This document shows positions 1-12,185 of a stretch of 64,000 nucleotides of DNA, piece by piece (position 1 is the first letter of the stretch; each line of letters opens with the position of its first letter). The DNA is from Tillus elongatus (lineage: Eukaryota > Arthropoda > Insecta > Coleoptera > Cleridae), in the NCBI GenBank assembly GCA_964006375.1, contig OZ023265.1, positions 12,096,795-12,160,794 on the forward strand. The letters are read 5' to 3'. The translations under genes and the position numbers were made by a program. The notes below the pieces were generated by a model. That model saw only the letters and a list, made by a program, of their open reading frames with translations. It ran no database searches and was not told the DNA's origin.

Positions 1-1411
1 CCATTCTCAGAATGTTATTCTGGATGATTTTAAGGGTCTTGATGTGTGTGTCGGCCGCGGTGGCCCATGCAGAGGATGCATAGGTCAAGGCTGGGCGAAT
101 TATGACTTTGTACATGAGCAGTTTTTTTGTTTATGGACAATTTGTAATTTCTGTTAAGAAGTGGAAAGAACTTCGAGATGAACATCGAAGCTTTCCGTCG
201 GGCATGTTGGACATGGGGGCGCCATCTTAAGCGTTTGTCGATGAAAACCCCGAGGTATTTGGCGGAGTCGTGCCAGAGAATTAGATGGTTGTCTAATGAT
301 ACGTGTTCGTGAGGTGTGTGTCTCCTCTTGGAAAATAGGACTGCTGAACATTTATCGGGGTTTATGGCTAGACATGATTTTCTATACCGGCCTTGCAGCT
401 CATCTACGGCGATCTGTAGGCGTTAGGTTATTATCCTCGGCTGAGTGGAGCTGCTGAGGATGGTAGTATCGTCTGGGTATAGTGCGTATCTCACGTTTAG
501 GGGCGGTGTCGATATATCTGCGACAAATATATTGTACAGCAGAGGGGAAATAGCAGAACCCTGCGAGAGGCCAGCCGTTGCTGAGTAGGTTCTAGATCTG
601 GCTTCGAGGTGTTTGACCTGGAACTTCCTCTGTTGCAGGTATGACCTGATTAGCAGAATCAGCGAGAGAGGATAATTAAATGACAGAAGTTTGTTTAGAA
701 GGCCCGTATGCCAAACCCTGTCGAGGGCTTGAGCAATGTCGATAAATATTGCACCAGTTGACTTGTTTTTGTTGAATACTTCGCTGATGTTTTCCACCAC
801 ACGAAGGACTTGGTTTGTGGTGGAGTGCTGGTGTTTGAAACCGAATTGCTCGCCAGGAAGGATATGGTTTTCAGCGGTGATTAGCTTTTCTGAATCAGCG
901 ATTTTGCCGATTACTGGGAGTAGGCTAATGGACCTGTAGTTCTAAGTGAACGGATCTTTGCTGGGTTTTGAGATATTAGTAATGTAGGCAAGTTCCACTT
1001 GGAAGGGAAATGTTGAAATCGCAGCATTACATTCATAATCGTAACTATGAATACCCCTGCTTTGCGGGGGAGATTTTTCAGGACAACTTTGGAGATACCA
1101 TCGTATCCCGGAGTTTTCCTATTTTTTAGTGTTTTGATTATTTGGCAAACTTCTTCGTAAGTAGCAGGCTCGATGTTTGTGTCTGGGGTGGCGCGAAGCG
1201 CACGCCTTACATAACGGTGCGTTCTTGCAACGTGCGACGGATCAACGTTGTTATAATTCGGGCTGAATTGCAACTCCAGATCATCCGTGAATGCGCTTGC
1301 TTTATCCGCATCCGTGTATACAATGCCGTTTCGGCCATGAAGTGGGGATATCAGAAGTTTCTGGGAGCGAACGGCTTTTGCCACTTGTCAGATGGAATTG
1401 TCTTTTTTTTT
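1..1411 (-). pseudogene. Jockey-clade LINE reverse transcriptase, 3' part, broken
   Basis: Decayed ORF2 of a jockey-type non-LTR retrotransposon, read right to left. Pieces at 1384-911 and 800-423 carry recognisable reverse transcriptase blocks: KTPGYDGISKVVLKNLPRKA before the palm, then GLSQGSAISPLLYNIFVADI. The catalytic YADD box reads YPDD, which should inactivate it. The stretch 420-1 continues as the thumb/C-terminal region and runs off the window. Frameshifts separate the pieces. Upstream sequence resumes at 3862 after an inserted LINE, so this copy was split in two. The track-like starts here are not real starts; the protein is internal. Confidence 0.85.
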
Positions 1412-3861
1412 TATGTCAACAACACACCACGAGGGCTTACAGCCTAAATACTATCGTACCGTGGGTGTTGACAAGGAGGAAAGAGGCAACTTGTTACTTC
1501 TAGACTTGAAGGTTTGGAGGTTCGGAGGAGAAGGAAAAACATGTGCCGGCAAGGAATTCCACAACTTGGAAGTCCTCGGGACAAAAGAGCGGGCATAACA
1601 AGATGTTCTATGTCTGGTGACCTGGACATTAAAAGGGTGCATTCGCTCTGTTCCCCTGGTAGATCTGTTGGGGCAGCAGGTGGGGGAATTATGGAGGAAA
1701 GCTCCTCTGAGCAGTGCCCGTGCAGATATCTATAAAAGGGAGAGAGGTCACCAACGGCACGTCGGTGGGCAAGGGATGGAAGCCTTTGGGTGAGGGTAGG
1801 GTCACCGATGAGACGTATAGCTCTCTTTTGAATGGAGTCCAGGATAGCGAGTGTAGAAGCGGCAGCTGCACCCCAGATGTGGGAGCAGTATTCGAGGTTT
1901 GGCCTTATTTGTGAAGTGTATAAGGTATAGAGATTAGTTGGTGAAAAGTATTTGCGAGCCCGGAAGAGGAAACCCAATTTCTTAGCAGCCGCTTCTGCAA
2001 TTGATGTAACATGTTGGTGCCAATTAAGATTTCGATCCACAGAAATGCCAACAAGAGAAAAGGACTCATTACTTTGAATAACTTGGTTGTTCATTGTGAT
2101 GGGTCTAGGGCTGCTGTATCTCTTGTGAGAAAGAAAGCAAGACTTAGTTTTGGTGGGGTTGAATTGTACAAGATTTCTGCTTCCCCAGTCTAATATTTTT
2201 TGGAGGTCTACGGAGACAGAACCCTCCATGAGTCTGCGATCCTCATCTAATTGGGCTAAAGAGACAGGCTTAGAATATTGTATGTTTGAGTGGAGGGTGC
2301 TGTCGTCCGCGTAACTGTGAACTGGGTTGGATGTGCTAGAGAGGAGGTCATTGATGTGGAGAAGAAACAAAGTAGGGGCTAAAGCTGAACCTTGAGGAAC
2401 TCCTGCATTAATTGGATACAGTTTAGAGGAATGGCCATCCACAACAACAGATATGCTCCTGTTGGAGAGGAAATTTGCTGTCCAGGTACAAAGTTTTGGT
2501 GGTAGGCCATAGGCCGGAAGTTTATTAAGCAGAGCTGCGTGCCAGACCTGGTCGAATGCTTTGGATATGTCTAGAGCAACAATCTGGGATTCACCGTGTT
2601 GTTCCATAGACTTGTTCCAAGAATGGGTGACAAAGGAAAGGAGGTCGGCAGTCGATCTGCGCTGACGGAATCCATACTGCCTGTCGTGGATTAGACTGTG
2701 TTTTTCAAGGAATTTTAGTAGTTCGGTGTTTATATACTTTTCCATCACTTTAGAGATGACTGAAAGGAGAGAAATAGGCCTGTAGTTGCTAGGAAGCGCT
2801 TTGGATCCTTTCTTGGGGATGGGTTGTACTCGAGCAGTTTTCCAGTTACTAGGGAATATGCCTTTATTGTAAGATATCTGAAACAGACGAGTCAGGACAG
2901 GAGCAAGTTCTGGTGCGCATTTTTTGAGAACAATTGCTGGGATCTCGTCAAGGCCAGAGGCTTTCCTAGTATTAAGAGAAGAGAGCATCTTTCGTACCTT
3001 TTTAGTTTTGAAAATGATACCAGTCATTTTATGCGCGACATTGGGGACTGTTGGTGGTTGAACATTTGGAGGTGGGTTGAGAGTAGAATTTCCGGCGAAC
3101 AACGAAGCAAAAAGTTCAGCCTTGCCCAGGGCGGTAGAAACAATTTCATCACCTGAGACAAGAGGTGGGAACGTGCTCTTGCAGAAATTATTCCCAATAG
3201 ACTTAGCAAGAGTCCAGAAGGGTTTGCCGCCGTTGGAGCTTGAGAGGACTTTGTTTTTGATGTGGTTATTAAACGAGTTTTTTGCCTCAGAAAGAATGCG
3301 GACACAGCGGTTTCTTGCGTCGTTGAATGCTTGACGATTTTCTTGACTGGGATTGTGTAGAAGCGTTTTGTGAGCTTTGACCTTTTCAAGTCTGGCCTTG
3401 TCACAGGATTTAGAGAACCAGGGCTTTTGAGTGGCTGAAGAGGTTTTCTGTGTACGTGGAATAAATAATTCCATGCCAGCTTGGATAATTTCGGTGACGT
3501 TTTGTGAGATATCAGGTGGGTCAGGATGAGAGAAGCAGACAGACGCCCATGGAAATGAGGAAAAGTAATCCCGCATTTCGTCCCAGTTTGCGGAGTTGTA
3601 GTGCCAAACGATACGTGGGTGTGATGACTGTGTGACCTCGGGTTGCATTGCACAGGAAGCAGTGACGATGCCGTGGTCTGAGCGACCAAGGGGGGCGGTG
3701 ACTGATATCTTATAGCATTCAGGATTTGTAGTAAGAAGGAGATCCAAGGGATTTGAGCTGTGTGTTGGGATACGAGGAAAGTAAGTAGGTTGCTGAACCA
3801 TATTGGCTAAAGAATTGCTGACTGCAAAAGCCTCCGCTGCTCTCCCTTGTGGATCGGTTTT
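1412..3861 (-). mobile_element. LINE-B copy A (5'-truncated non-LTR retrotransposon)
   Basis: A 785-codon open frame (3801-1444) encodes the C-terminal part of an APE-type endonuclease, with a SDHG motif near residue 42, followed by a complete reverse transcriptase. It has PIPKKGSKALPSNYRPISLL, GVPQGSALAPTLFLLHINDL and an intact HSYADDSTLH catalytic box, then the usual LINE C-terminal region. The frame is long for a relic, so the insertion is fairly young. The 3' end is at about 1412, where an A-rich tail follows the family's terminal sequence CACCACGAGGGCTTACAGCC (its plus-strand form). The 5' end stops inside the endonuclease at about 3861. It belongs to the jockey/CR1 group; I cannot place the clade. 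It lies inside the jockey copy on either side. Nine further pieces of this family lie in the window. Confidence 0.9.
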
Positions 3862-4135
3862 GGCGGACAGGGTTTGCAGGCGTTCCTCCCAACGGTTGCT
3901 GCACAGTTCTTGTATGGCGGATCGTACTTGTTTGTTGTCTGTTTGCGACTCGTTTGTCGGTGGGGTTTCCGGTGCGTTGAGATAGTCTACGTACGCGATT
4001 CTTTTCTAGTATCATTTATTTGATACTGGACGGAAATGGGGGCAGATTGCTTGGAGCGGGGTACGTCCTTGATGCATATTCGACCGAACATTGGATTCTG
4101 GACTGTAGATTATCCACTGCACCCTGGGGTTCGGT
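3862..4135 (-). pseudogene. Jockey-clade LINE, continuation 5' of the LINE-B insertion
   Basis: On the minus strand this reads through linker sequence typical of jockey between endonuclease and reverse transcriptase (YPAPSNLPPFPSSIK, then NRWEERLQTLSAKTD). The frame resumes at 1411 as NSI-stop-QVAKAVRSQK, which is the expected jockey continuation. One ancestral element was therefore cut by LINE-B copy A. It stops at about 4135 where Penelope-like sequence begins. Confidence 0.75.
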
Positions 4136-4830
4136 GGTGAATTAGACACGAATTAGAAATTAATAATAAATTACCCTTTCTCGATGTACTAGTTATCAAG
4201 AATAAAGACACTTTAGAATTCGATGTCTATAGAAAGGGAACCACCACTCTAAGCTACATTCCGAATTACTCACATCATACGTACGCACAAAAAATGGCCA
4301 GTGATTTTTTTAGTAAATCGGTTAATTAATTTTCCTTTAAACAGAAGTAGATATACCAAAGAATTAAATTATAGTAAGAACGTGGCCGAATATACTGCTT
4401 GCCTAGTGGAAAAATTTATCAACAAACGGAAAACAAAGAAAATTTTGATGAAATCAACGACGTTTAAAAGAGAGAAATCCGAAAAAACTTTGTTTGCTTA
4501 CCATTTGAACCTTGAATCACGAGGGATCTAGATAGTATTTTTTAAAAAGTCAACTTACAGCCAACATTTTCAAAAAATACCTTAAAAGACTTGCTAGTTA
4601 ACCCAAAAGACAGGGATAGCACGGACAAAATGTCGGAAATTCATGAAATAGGTTGTAAAGATTGTAATCTTAAGTACGTCGGACAAACAAAAAGATCGAT
4701 TGAAATTAGATTCAAAGAACACTTAGCCCAATTACGTTATGGTACTATAGATAGATCTTCCGTCGCCCGGCATATTTAGAATAATAATCATCACCTTAAT
4801 AAAGATAATCTGAAATTAATTTAAAAAAAT
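4136..4830 (+). pseudogene. Penelope-like element 3' part with GIY-YIG domain
   Basis: The plus strand reads INNKLPFLDVLVIKNKDTLE, the thumb end of a Penelope-like reverse transcriptase. After frameshifts comes 4591-4779 with ISCKDCN-like and KYVGQTKRSIEIRFKEHLA sequence, the conserved core of the Penelope GIY-YIG endonuclease. It matches the copy at 37614-38420 almost domain for domain, so both belong to one family. Several stops (for example near 4325) make it inactive. The reverse transcriptase palm is missing; the left edge abuts the jockey relic. Penelope elements couple this nuclease to a telomerase-related reverse transcriptase. Confidence 0.85.
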
Positions 4831-4856
4831 TAAACAACCAGGACAGCTAAACGCGT

Positions 4857-4859
<3 letters not shown>

Positions 4860-4943
<84 letters not shown>
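4860..4943. repeat. (TA)n microsatellite
   Basis: Pure TA dinucleotide tract of about 84 bases, directly after the Penelope fragment. The 270 bases after it hold no gene I can recognise. Confidence 0.97.
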
Positions 4944-4945
<2 letters not shown>

Positions 4946-5212
4946 CGAAATATAGTTACAACAAAAAATGTATGAACGTTTCACCACCGCCGATTACGAG
5001 TCACCTGATCGATTGCTTTGTTAAATAAATTCCCACGTTTAAACTTGTCCTAAAGATAACATAAGAATACAGATATTTCCGCCAAAGGAAACTATATTAA
5101 TTTAGATGTCGTTGAATCTTCCCAAAATTATTAGAGATGGACACCTTTTAGGTAAGTTAGTAGGGACAGTACAAAGACCTCGTCCGGTGATAAAAATATA
5201 ATACATTGCTGA

Positions 5213-5490
5213 ACGTACCTGCCAAATTATAAACGTGGCAGGTATTTTTTCTTATTAATCACTTGGATGATCCGTTTTAGTCAACCCAATCAAAGCAGCT
5301 TTTGTAAACAAAATCACAAAAAATGTTTTTAAAACAAATTTCTAGTTATTTTTTAAACTTAATACACACGCTGCCTTTATATGGGTTTTACTATGTATCA
5401 AAACTGAAGACTCTAGTTTACTGGGTTATCACCATTTGAAATATTTTTACGAAAATTTGCTACCATAACGCACTTGCTGTACCAAAATTT
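5213..5490 (+). repeat. Family H repeat, 3' part and terminus
   Basis: Contains the internal family block (ATTATAAACGTGGCAGG, then GTTTTAGTCAACCCA) also seen at 19270-19340, and ends at 5462-5480 with the terminal hairpin ACGCACTTGCTG. Unlike the copy ending at 19818 it has only about 100 bases of unrelated sequence between the block and the terminus. Confidence 0.6.
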
Positions 5491-5870
5491 TTTTCAACAC
5501 ATATTTACCATTAATGTATTCATACTTTTTGATAATTAAATAAATATAAACAATACAAATTTTTTTAATTAAAATTTTAATAAACCACACTAAACATCTG
5601 ATTATATAATTTAAACTGCTTTATGATATTATGTAGTTTCATTTACTTTACATTTTCCATATAGTACATAATGAGTAAAGAAAACCATAAGTACCTATAG
5701 GTATTATACTTATATTAGTTTGAGGTAGGTATATTTCTTCTTGAAACAATTTTGTTTCACTTTAGTAATAATGGAAAGGATTTAAGATTTGAAATGAATG
5801 AAAAACTTTTTTTAATACTTTTATTTACTATTTGATTACCAATTTTTTTAATTAAAACTCGTTACCACAA
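5491..5870. other. AT-rich stretch without a gene
   Basis: Very AT-rich; no open frame with recognisable protein, no RNA gene seen. Confidence 0.5.
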
Positions 5871-6067
5871 CAAATTCGCTACCAAAACGCACTTGCTGCG
5901 TCAACACTATTTTGTTATTGCAAATGGATAACTCTTATTAGTGCCTTTTATTTTATTTTTTTCAAATATCAGAAAAGATCTGTTAGTTTGGCTACTTAGG
6001 TTTGCTTAAAATGGTCTTATAAATTCAAAACAAGGGTTCTTTTAACTTAATCATAGGTATACTATAT
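5871..6067 (+). repeat. Dispersed repeat, copy 1 (pairs with 10998-11190)
   Basis: Starts with a variant family H terminus (AACGCACTTGCTGCGTCAAC) and continues with GATGGATAACTCTTATTAG-like sequence through to CATAGGTATACTATAT. The same order occurs at 10998-11190. Here the repeat is interrupted at 6068 and resumes at about 6915. Confidence 0.75.
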
Positions 6068-6120
6068 AAGGCTAGATGCATTCTCGCAACAATTAGAACC
6101 GTAGACCGGTTTCGCTCTCA

Positions 6121-6600
6121 TTAGAGCTCTTCAGTCATCATCATCATCAATCATCCCTCTGCGTCCACTGCTGGACATAGGCCTCCCCTAGTTGAGTCCA
6201 TTCTTTTCTGTCTTGAGCGCTACGAATCCAGTTTTTTATTTATTTTTGTAATGTCGTCTGTCCAGCGAGTTGGTGGTCTTCCTCTGCTTGTTTTATCGGA
6301 TCTGGGTCTCCATTCAAGTAATCGTTTTGTCCACCTGTCATCTTGCTTGCGAGCCACATGTCCCGTCCACTTCCACTTGAGTTTTGCCACATGTACGACC
6401 ACATCAGTCACTCCTGTTCTTCTGCGTAATTCTTCATTTCTAATGTGGTCACGTAACGAAACGCCAAGCATCGACCTCTCCATTTTGCGCTGTGTTACTT
6501 TCAGTTTCTTAGCAGAAGCGTTGGTAAGGGTCAGTGTTTCGGCGCCGTGGGTCATAACCGGTAGAACACATTGGTAAAAAACTTTTCTTTTCAAGCATAT
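6121..6600 (-). pseudogene. RTE-clade LINE, 3' terminal fragment
   Basis: The open piece 6594-6220 encodes the C-terminal region of an RTE-type reverse transcriptase: YQCVLPVMTHGAETLTLT, then WKWTGHVARKQDDRWTKRLL and SRGRPPTRWTDDI. A one-base shift near 6235 moves the frame to NWIRSAQDRKEWTQLGEAYV and then VQQWTQRDD-stop, the normal RTE ending. The 3' end carries a short run of TGATGA units, the usual RTE tail. Only about the last 150 residues remain, as expected for a strongly 5'-truncated insertion. Confidence 0.88.
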
Positions 6601-6701
6601 CGAAAGGTCGCTTCTGAAAACGTCTCTTCAGTACGGCATACTAATTGCAGCAAAAATACACCTATAAAGTAAAACGGCTATAGTAGCCAGCCTTTCAATA
6701 C

Positions 6702-6910
6702 TAAGTGAGTGGTGGACGTGCCGCCACCTAGCCTTACATAATACTTTGTCCCTATATTAGAATAGCAATGGTCTAGGGCTGACAATTTACTAAATTGTTA
6801 GTTGGTTGTATACAGTCTCTATTTTTTAACGCTTTGTGTTATTTGGAGCTGGCGTGACAACATACTACTTGGTTCCGCAATTAGGTGACGGCACGTCCAC
6901 CACTCACTTA
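6702..6910. mobile_element. MITE with 29-base terminal inverted repeats
   Basis: 6702-6730 and 6882-6910 are inverted copies of each other with one mismatch in 29 bases (starting TAAGTGAGTGGTGGACGTGC). Each arm begins with TA, which fits a TA target duplication as in Tc1/mariner-type elements. There is no coding capacity. A diverged partial relative of the internal and right part lies at about 17510-17620. Confidence 0.8.
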
Positions 6911-8160
6911 CTATAAGTATATTATATCAACACGCAAAGGTGTTAAGCAAATTGCCTATTGCATGAACTTAAACACCTTTGACTATCTACTACGAATAGA
7001 CCAGGCACCGCCCAATGCGATACGTTGTAATGTTTGAAACCAACATTGGATAAAAAGTTTGTTTACGTGGTCCTCGACACCACAGACGTCTCGAGAATTA
7101 GGATTGATATTTTCATAAATACGATTAAAATAATAAAATAAAATTTAAAAGATGTGTAACTACCTATATATTCTTTAAGTATACTATTAACTAAAAATTC
7201 TGGACGCAGCAAGTGCGTTATGGTAGTGAATTTTTATAGAAATGATTTCTCGAATAAAATGTTCGAAAGTCTCAATATTGTAATGTTGTGATCTCGTCAC
7301 AATCGAAATTTCCTATGCAAATTCAGTAAAAAGTATTTTCAATGAAAATTTAAGAAAAAAATTATAAGAATGTGCACTGCATTGTTTCCAAAAAACAAAA
7401 ATATATATGAAAATTCGCTAAAAATAGTATTTTTGCAAAGTTTGGTTAAAAAAAATGTACGTAAATTTGTGATGAAAATGCTTTTAACAAAAATTATCAA
7501 CAGTTTTTTTCCAAGAAAATTTTATAACATTATTTTTTACGCATTTCAGTGAAACAAATGTTCCATCAAAACTTGGATAAATATTCTCTCACAAAATTTA
7601 AATTTACATTTTCTTCTTACAAGAAACAATATGATAAACTGTACTGTGCTCATCGGCCAAAGATAAGAAACAGTGAAATTAAAATTTATACAATGTTTTT
7701 AACTTCAGATATACCTTTTGTTGAATAAAAGAGATGAAATTTGATAGATAATGTTACACTTGTGGTACAAACCCTGAACAATATTTCATTAAAATAACTG
7801 TACTGTTAAAAAATATTGTTCCAAAAACACTGGTTTTCTTGACCAATAGAGAAATTCAAGTAATTTACATAAAAACTACACTTGGCAAGTTAAAAGTATT
7901 CACAAAATACGTTTAAAAAAAGAAAAAAATAGATAAAAACATACAAAATCCATTTCACAAAAATTACCGCCTTTTTGAATAAAATTGGCTTCAGTAATGT
8001 TACACGAACTGCATATATAAGTCGTTTTACAAAAATCAGCTAAAAACGTTTTTACACGACAATTTGCTAAACCAATTGCTTTCGCGAAAATTCTATAATG
8101 AAATGAAAATTCTAGAATACAATTTTCCATATAAGTTCACAAGCTTCCTATATCCATACA
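6911..8160. other. Repeat-derived intergenic DNA
   Basis: 6915-7050 continues the dispersed repeat interrupted at 6068. 6970-7055 is an inverted relative of 9084-9155. A family H terminus in minus orientation lies at 7199-7231 (GGACGCAGCAAGTGCGTTAT). The rest is AT-rich without recognisable coding. Confidence 0.6.
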
Positions 8161-8167
8161 TACATAC

Positions 8168-8279
<112 letters not shown>

Positions 8280-8312
8280 AATAATAAAGGTTTACAAAAT
8301 AGGAAGAATTCT

Positions 8313-8669
8313 TTACCTTCTTTCCGCATGAGCAAGAGCGTCCATGCCAGAAGTAGAAGGCACTGGAGACCTTAAAACTGATGGATACGCTGCTTTTTTT
8401 AATACCCTTCTTCCAGTTGGGTAAATAATAAAAGAGTCTTCATTAAAGTGCTGAGAACATAAATAAGAATATTTCGGCAGCGTATCCGTTTTTATACTTA
8501 AGGCTGCGCACCATTTTCCTCTCATTTCTTTAATAGATGGAAACCTAAAAATAGTGCCAAACTGACGTGCCGCCGCTGAAAATAGCAAACAGCAAGGTAC
8601 TTACGTATGCAGAGACACCATTGCCACATCCCCAGGTAATCTTCTACAAACAATACACCTTTTCACCAT
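8313..8669 (-). CDS. THAP-domain protein, first two coding exons (partial gene)
   Basis: Exon 1 runs 8669-8605 ([20 protein letters not shown] then H and a split codon) and ends at a GTAAGT donor. Exon 2 starts after TTTTTAG at 8544 and gives [19 protein letters not shown], then [10 protein letters not shown]. Joined, they form a C2CH zinc finger typical of THAP DNA-binding domains: CxxC in exon 1, CxxH in exon 2, and the FP, W and F positions in place. Exon 2 meets a TAA at 8313-8315 but also has a GTAAAG donor at 8316, so it may splice on to an exon I cannot find below the TA tract. It could be a host transcription factor or the THAP end of a P-type transposase. The 80-residue domain is intact; the rest is missing. 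Confidence 0.65.
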
Positions 8670-9690
8670 TTTGCCAAAACAAAACTCAAAATCTTTATTG
8701 CCAATCAAGGTAACACATAAAAATAAACTCTCAGTATACTTGCATACTATTCACAGACAAATACAAGCCACAACTGAGGATTAATAAAAATCTAGATACT
8801 TCACATGCAGCAGGAAAACGATTTAAAATAATGGGCTGAGTTTTCTGGTTATATTTACATAAAGAAGGGAGAAACCAAGGAAAATATATGTTAGTACATC
8901 TTTACATTCATAAATAAGCCCTAATGAAAGTGTAATGTCTTAAGTGACAGAAAAGTAATAAATTTGTCATTCTCAATGACTTCCTTGTCATCATATTCGG
9001 CGATTTAAGGATGAATTATTACATAGCGGCAACGCGTTAGCCACCACCCAATCAGAGCAGAGGACCGATGTAAACATAGAGTCCCTTGAATGTTGGCTTC
9101 AAACAATTCGGCTGTGTGCCCAGTCTATTCGTAGATAGATAGTCAATGTTAAACACTACCGAGGTGAAATACACTCGACCAATCAATTATTGTACGTCCG
9201 CCTAAATGAATTGGTGTATGCAGGGGTTGCATATTGCATACATGTAGGCGCTGTCGGTCGAAAGATACGCACTCATACAGTACCTACATGCCTTGATTAA
9301 CCAGCTGAATCTGATGCACACAACCACTTTCTTATTTGTTTGATTGAATGTTCGAATAATTATATTATACTACAGTCGACGGCCGAAGGCATTTGTTAAA
9401 GTTAGGTTAAAACTAAAAGTTGGATTATTATTTACCTATACTCCTGTTTGTATTAACCTTAGAATATATGTCGTTATTTTATATTGTAATATTCTAAGGT
9501 AATAGCAGAGTCGATTTCAAGGTTATCTTCTTCTTTGTTAATGACGTCTGTTAGTTTCGAGGTTATGCGTAAAGCGCACACGTTTCTATCATGACTCCTG
9601 TCAGTTAACAAATGACAAATATTGATGTTTTCAGATTAAACTAGAGGAGGGAGATGGCTTTTAAATACCGTGAAAATAAGAAAAATAATA
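8670..9690. other. Repeat-derived DNA without a gene
   Basis: 9150-9290 matches 11240-11345 directly (GAAATACACTCGACC, TGTCGGTCGAA). 9480-9690 matches, in inverted order, 25495-25740 and 61740-61840 (TTTAAATACCGTGAA region). No coding sequence recognised. Confidence 0.6.
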
Positions 9691-9699
9691 AACTTTCTA

Positions 9700-10077
9700 T
9701 TTTCTTCTTTTATTGGCAAATATTTTCAAAAAAACTGCATTCACATTATTTTTTATGGAAGTTAATTGCACTTGTTGATATTAAATCCATACGTAAACAT
9801 TTAATATACTTTATTATTTCACTAACTGAATAAACTATATGATACATTTAACTATAAAACAATCACAGACAGTACATAACAGATAACTGACCGAGCGTGG
9901 AGAGACGTATCTTCACTGTGTCGGTTGGTAGCGAGGAGAGAGAGAGAGAGATCCCTGGTGTCTCTTATATAGTAGTTCTTGACAGCTTGCTGTCGAGTAA
10001 CGTAACGCAACGTTTAGCTGTCAAGAGAAACATAGGGTAGTGTTGACGAAAACACTGCGGTCGGAACCACCGCCACA
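9700..10077 (-). mobile_element. 3' long terminal repeat of a Ty3/gypsy-type element
   Basis: On the minus strand a purine run (GAGAGGGGAG, 10082-10091) just after the pol end is followed by TATGTGGCGGTGG, the expected polypurine tract and LTR start. Inside are a TATATAAGAG box near 9964-9973, a CT-rich run and an AATAAAGTA polyadenylation-type signal near 9808. The far edge is uncertain, somewhere between 9700 and 9780. No second LTR was found, so the element is only a 3' remnant. Confidence 0.65.
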
Positions 10078-10102
10078 TACTCCCCTCTCAGTGACAACGC
10101 TA

Positions 10103-10670
10103 TTAGTTCAAGTATCTTCGTGGAAATCGAACTCTACGTCCATGGCGTGTAGTTTGAACGGGAACGGGAACTTCACTGTCACTTTCAGTTTCACTAGGTG
10201 TTGGACTTTCACTGTCACTTTCAATTTCACTAGGATGTCTCTGAGGCTGGAAAGTTGTCTGTTCGTTATCACAAAGAATGAATGCGGGTTTAAGACGATC
10301 AACAGAAATTGTCTCTTCTCCGTGTGATTTCTTGATTTTGAAGACTTTGTCAGTTCGGGATAACACTTCAAAGGGGCCGTCATAAACTGGTTCGAGGGTT
10401 TTTCGCGGAATATCAATGCGAACAAAAACAAAAGGAGCTTCCATAAGCTTAGGATGGACAAATACCTTTTTAGCAGTATGATGTTTAAAAGGTACTGGTC
10501 GAAGTTTCCTCATGTCTTCTTTCAGCTGAGATATAAGTGGTGGAACATCATGAGCTTGTGTGCTGTTGAAAAAGTCGGTGGGAAGTTTGATTGATTCTCC
10601 GTAGACTATTTCAGCGGGTGTTGAGCGATATTCTGGAATTATGTACGATCTGAGTCCTAGTAACTATATT
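10103..10670 (-). pseudogene. Ty3/gypsy pol C-terminus (integrase tail)
   Basis: The frame starting upstream at about 10665 reads STPAEIVYGESIKLPTDFF, and 10513-10103 follows with FVRIDIPRKTLEPVYDGPFE and VLSRTDKVFKIKK, then SVDRLKPAFIL. These are the last integrase segment and the small C-terminal domain of gypsy-type Pol. A serine/glutamate-rich tail and RRVRFPRRYLN end the protein just before the polypurine tract. The element is cut at about 10670; reverse transcriptase, RNase H and the integrase core are absent. Confidence 0.85.
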
Positions 10671-10689
10671 GGCGGCAAATTTATTTTTC

Positions 10690-11345
<656 letters not shown>

Positions 11346-11729
11346 ACTTTGGAGCTTTTGTTTGCAATGGCAGCGAACCCTGATATATCTGTCTGACCTT
11401 GTCTAACATTATAGGCATTCATTCTGAGGTAACTGCAGGTCATATCGTAGATTATTTATTTTTTATTTAGTTGTAACTGATTTCCTGAACCAATGCAGTT
11501 CAAATTTGGTAGATGGGACCACTTATATGATATCTACGTGCTTGTAAAGTTTGAGGTTATTACTTCTAGTAATTTAAAAGATATTCGGTTTTCCACCAGT
11601 TTTTTGCATTTTTTTCCAAAAGTCATTGAATGGCAAAACTGTCTAACGAACTCATCCAAGCTATTAACAAGATGAAGGGGATTTCAAAATTTGGTTTTCA
11701 TTGGTCAAGTATTTTTTGAGTTATCGGTT

Positions 11730-11822
<93 letters not shown>

Positions 11823-12150
11823 TTAACTGACCTTGGTTTTGGGTGTTAGGTGCCCTAATTCGTGCTCATTTGAATTAATTTTCCAAAAATCTTACCATCG
11901 ATACCTCCCTATTAGTAAATTTTCGTAATGAAAATTCATTAAGAAGTATAGGGTAATTATCAAGTGAGGGGGGGGGTGAGCTTTCGACCACTTCTCACCG
12001 AGGGGAGTAATACAAATTTAAAAAAATTTAACGGACCTTGGTGTTGTGTTCTAGGGACCCAAATTCGCGTTCATCTGAAGAAATTTTTCCAAAAGCTTTT
12101 CATCGTGACCTCTCTATTAGCGAATTTTTCGTAATGAAGATTCGCAAAAA
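11346..12150 (-). repeat. Family H pieces around a (TA)n tract
   Basis: 11360-11460 is an inverted match to 25190-25290. The TA tract is 11732-11819. It is followed by the family H 5' region in minus orientation: GACCTTGG, CCTAATTCGTGCTCATTTGA, then TATTAGTAAATTTTCGTAAT with its complementary arm at 11913-11945. A second 5' end of the same type lies at 12030-12148. No gene. Confidence 0.65.
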
Positions 12151-12185
12151 CACACCTCACGTATTTAATGGTCGTCCCCCTACTT

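Noticed and set aside
1142..1598. Plus-strand frames over the jockey and LINE-B 3' ends
   Set aside because: Antisense to recognised LINE coding sequence, without motifs of their own.
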